Virus record (IMG/VR): IMGVR_UViG_3300027752_000122
Location: 1 to 22,631 of that record
Length of the DNA stretch: 22,631 bases
Source: a virus
Reading direction: 5' to 3' (one strand)
Of this stretch, positions 20,112 through 22,631 are shown one piece after another. How positions within the stretch are numbered: position 1 is the stretch's first letter; each line of letters opens with the position of its first letter. A program made the position numbers and the translations under genes. A model generated the notes under the pieces. It did no database searches and had not been told where the DNA came from. It saw only the letters and a program-made list of their open reading frames with translations.

Positions 20112-22631
20112 TTATCCAATACTTGCAATAGTTTCTGTGTTGCGTGATAACTCCTGTGAGCTAGTTACGTCTTTATCTACTACAAAGGCTCTAATTGGTC
20201 TGCTGTTAGCTCCCTGAATAGTATCCGCTATCATATTGTCTCCTGCGCTAGTCTGTCCTATAACATTAAAGTTAGGGGCTTGTGGAGCTGTTCCACCGCC
20301 TATACTACCACCGCTAAAACGACCCGTTATCTTCTTCATCTCCTTCTTGCTCTTCATCATATTCTTAATCATAAGAGCTGATTGAATAGCCATGATAGCC
20401 ATTGGTATAGCGTTAAAAGGAGGCCCTAGTTTTGCTGAGTTAGCCATACCCTCAGACAATGCACCTGTTTGGTTTACAGCGTCCATAGATAGCTTACCTT
20501 CAGCCTTTTGAGCATTCATTTTCATCTCTACCATATAAGTACGCATCTGCATAGCCATCTCTGCCAAAGCCATCATTTGCTTAATTTTAAATAATGCTTG
20601 TCCTATCTTAGACTCTTGGCCACTAGCTTCAATAGCTAAGTCTAAACCTTGTGATATAAGCATCCTTTTAGTCTCTAAGTCTGCTAAGTCTTGCTCTTGC
20701 TTTAAAACCCTGTCATCAGCCTTTAAAACAGCCTCTTCGTTGTCATAAAAAGCATTTATAGCCTTAACCGCTTCTTTCTTTTCCGTCTCATCTAATTTAA
20801 GCTGTTCTAACTCCAATAAATGGGCCTCTCTTTGCTGTGCTAACTTATCTGAAGGGTCTTCAGCTTCAATGTTAAATTGCTTAGTAAAGTCATCAAATGC
20901 CTTCTTTCTTTTCTCGTTATTTAGGTCAATCTGTGCGTCTCTTTGTTGGTCGTACATCGCATCAATAGTCTTAACCGCTTCAGCTCTATCCACTGCGTTC
21001 ATCTTAATAGTCTTAAGCTCATCTAAGTGACGCTCTCTTTTACGTTGTATTTTCTCTAGAGCTGTTTTATCGTCTGTGTCTTGGTCTAGTTTTTTAAGTT
21101 TAGCTAAGAACTCTTTTTTTGCATCTAAAGCCTCTTGCTCTTCTTTAGTTAGCTTTTTCTTTTTCTTGTCTAATATTATCTCGTCTTCTGCTTCAATAGC
21201 CTCCTCTTCTTTTCTGTAGTCCTTTAGTCTTCTGCCTAATCTATACTCTACGTTCTTTTGATTCCTTAGCTTTTCGTTTTCAAATTGTTGTATAGAAAAA
21301 TCATTTATAGCCTTGTTAGCAACCTCTAGCTCCCCTGTAAGTTCTTTTCTTTTAGCTATTAACGCATCTTCATCTGCTAGGCCTCCTATAATCGGAACGT
21401 CACTCATTGCCATCATAGCATCTACGGCAAATATAGCCATCTCCTTACCTAGCACAGTAAACTCCGCTCCCATCTTACGCATAGTGATTTCTCCATACTC
21501 AAATCCTAACATTAAAGAATCCCAAGACGTTCCTAGTTTAAAAGATTGTGTTTGAAGGAATCCAATAGCTTCAGTAAGTAGCTTAACTGAGCCCCTAGCC
21601 ATCTTATTTAAAAGACCCTGACCATCTTCTAAACCTAATACAAGACCCTCCCACGCACTAGCTAGCTTTGTAGTGTCTCCTGCTAGGTTATCTAGCTTAA
21701 TATCTGCCATCTTCTTAGCAGCTCCTTCAGCGTCCTTAAAAGATTGCTCTAGTCCTGCTATATCTTCTTGACCACCTGCCAAGGTTAAAAATGACTTAGC
21801 AGCTACAACACCTACCATTTCAATGGCCGTGTTAAGGTCTCCCCCTGAAGCGTTTAACTTGTCTAGCCCTTGCTCTAAGGTCATACCTTGCTTACTAAGC
21901 ATAATAAAGGTCTTAGCTAGTCCCGTTCCTGCTATAGACCCCTTTAGTCCCCTATCTGCTAAAACAGCTAGTAAAGCCGTGGTCTTCTCTACAGATACAC
22001 CTACAGCCTTTGATACAGGAGCTACCAACTTCATTGACTCCCTTAAAGACTCAAAGTTTAACGCTGAGCTACTAGTAGATAGTGCCATTACGTCTACAAT
22101 TTGCTGAGTATCCTTAGTAGTTAGTCCAAAAGAACGCACTACACTACCTGAGAACTCGGCTGCTTCTGCCAAGTCAACATCTAAGGAGGCTGCTAGGTCT
22201 AATATAGAGCCTGTAGCGTTGCTAATATCATCAGTTTTAAAACCTAATTTAGCTAATTCAGTCTGTAACTCTAATACTTGTGAAGCTGTAAAAGCTGTAG
22301 TACTACCTAATTTTTTTGCTAGGTCTGAAAGTTGCTGTATCTCTTCTTTACTAGAGCCTGTTACCGCCTCTAAAGTAGATAGTGCCTTCTCGAATTCCTT
22401 ACTCTTAGATATAACACCACCTATACCACCTGCTAGTGCGCCTAGAGCTACTACAAAGACACCTACACCACTAGATATAAGCGCCATAGTCATAGCACGT
22501 ATACCTCCTGTAGCTAAGTTAGCTGAAGCACCCACCCCTTTAAGTGAGCCTGATAGTCCTTTAGCGGCTACAGTACCCTTGTTTAAATCCTTTGAAGCAT
22601 TACTAGTTACACTAATATGAACTTTTCTAGT
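20112..22631 (-). CDS. Tape measure protein, TP901 type, 5' end outside the window
   Basis: The frame is open to the window edge, giving at least 839 visible residues; a GTG at 22535 is an internal codon, not a start. The first visible part contains a membrane-like stretch (MALISSGVGVFVVALGALAG) and then the TP901/PhageMin_Tail core: KALSTLEAVTGSSKEEIQQL, LAKKLGSTTAFTASQVLELQ, FEGSV-type helices and ADRGLKGSIAGTGLAKTFIM. A central charged coiled coil (about 430-660 from that GTG, with KKKKKLTKEEQEALDAKKE and repeated 'QREAHLLELEQL / RERHLDELKTI' units) sets the length. The end is glycine-rich. It fixes tail length and is injected during entry. The long coiled coil implies a real tail tube. 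Confidence 0.9.
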   Translation of the reverse strand, partial: TRKVHISVTSNASKDLNKGTVAAKGLSGSLKGVGASANLATGGIRAMTMALISSGVGVFVVALGALAGGIGGVISKSKEFEKALSTLEAVTGSSKEEIQQLSDLAKKLGSTTAFTASQVLELQTELAKLGFKTDDISNATGSILDLAASLDVDLAEAAEFSGSVVRSFGLTTKDTQQIVDVMALSTSSSALNFESLRESMKLVAPVSKAVGVSVEKTTALLAVLADRGLKGSIAGTGLAKTFIMLSKQGMTLEQGLDKLNASGGDLNTAIEMVGVVAAKSFLTLAGGQEDIAGLEQSFKDAEGAAKKMADIKLDNLAGDTTKLASAWEGLVLGLEDGQGLLNKMARGSVKLLTEAIGFLQTQSFKLGTSWDSLMLGFEYGEITMRKMGAEFTVLGKEMAIFAVDAMMAMSDVPIIGGLADEDALIAKRKELTGELEVANKAINDFSIQQFENEKLRNQKNVEYRLGRRLKDYRKEEEAIEAEDEIILDKKKKKLTKEEQEALDAKKEFLAKLKKLDQDTDDKTALEKIQRKRERHLDELKTIKMNAVDRAEAVKTIDAMYDQQRDAQIDLNNEKRKKAFDDFTKQFNIEAEDPSDKLAQQREAHLLELEQLKLDETEKKEAVKAINAFYDNEEAVLKADDRVLKQEQDLADLETKRMLISQGLDLAIEASGQESKIGQALFKIKQMMALAEMAMQMRTYMVEMKMNAQKAEGKLSMDAVNQTGALSEGMANSAKLGPPFNAIPMAIMAIQSALMIKNMMKSKKEMKKITGRFSGGSIGGGTAPQAPNFNVIGQTSAGDNMIADTIQGANSRPIRAFVVDKDVTSSQELSRNTETIASIG

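Noticed and set aside
22533-22535. GTG as start of the tape measure gene
   Set aside because: The frame stays open upstream to the window edge with ordinary protein-like codons, so the GTG is an internal valine.
1-22631. Integrase, repressor, terminase, tRNA genes or defence system
   Set aside because: I looked for tyrosine or serine integrase motifs, large terminase ATPase/nuclease motifs and tRNA-like folds in gaps and saw none; the lipoprotein is the only possible exclusion factor.

Overview
The window is a stretch of an AT-rich, tailed double-stranded DNA phage genome, and every gene I can support lies on the minus strand, so transcription runs from position 22631 down to 1. The host is probably a member of the Bacteroidetes, most likely Flavobacteriaceae. 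Six intergenic sites match the Bacteroidetes promoter form (a -33 TTG/TTTG, about 20 bases, then a -7 TAnnTTTG). Gene starts lack Shine-Dalgarno sites, several structural proteins resemble Bacteroidetes phage families, and an encoded lipoprotein carries a Lys-Glu-Glu after its lipidated cysteine, as Bacteroidetes surface lipoproteins do. I see no integrase, repressor, terminase, tRNA or CRISPR array; both ends cut through genes.

In transcription order, 22631-7833 is the virion block: TP901-type tape measure protein (5' end outside the window), XkdF-like prohead protease, a 224-residue structural protein, a 1268-residue adhesin or fibre, a 107-residue protein, a second 523-residue laminin-G-like fibre, an 88-residue accessory protein, an acidic scaffold-like protein, the HK97-like major capsid protein, a tail-tube-like protein, a 119-residue protein, portal, a gpF-like minor head protein and a head-tail connector. 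The order is unusual: the protease is separated from scaffold and capsid by about 7 kb of adhesin genes, and tail genes precede the capsid. At 7789-6054 follows a lysis region: a membrane-anchored unknown, a T7-lysozyme-like amidase, a possible 50-residue overlapping ORF and a holin-like protein.

From 5961 to 1 lies the recombination, replication and regulation block: NinG-like protein, small unknown proteins (four probable ones, at 3604, 3734, 4308 and 5408, are shorter than 50 codons), a surface-type lipoprotein, an ERF annealing protein, a free-standing GIY-YIG nuclease, a small protein with an SSB-like tail, a DnaB/RecA-fold helicase, a sigma-70-like factor and the start of a helix-turn-helix protein.

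The most interesting signals are regulatory. A perfectly conserved 15-mer (minus strand TGTTTTTAAATAAAG) occurs five times, always between genes and twice directly after a terminator hairpin; it lacks the host -7 element and may be a phage-specific late control site, possibly read by the phage sigma factor. A second element, minus strand AATTAAACCCTTAA, occurs four times exactly and four times with changes, just downstream of early promoters and upstream of start codons. A third region, 5349-5523, carries a host-type promoter, a 21-codon ORF and three tandem 16-bp repeats in one leader.
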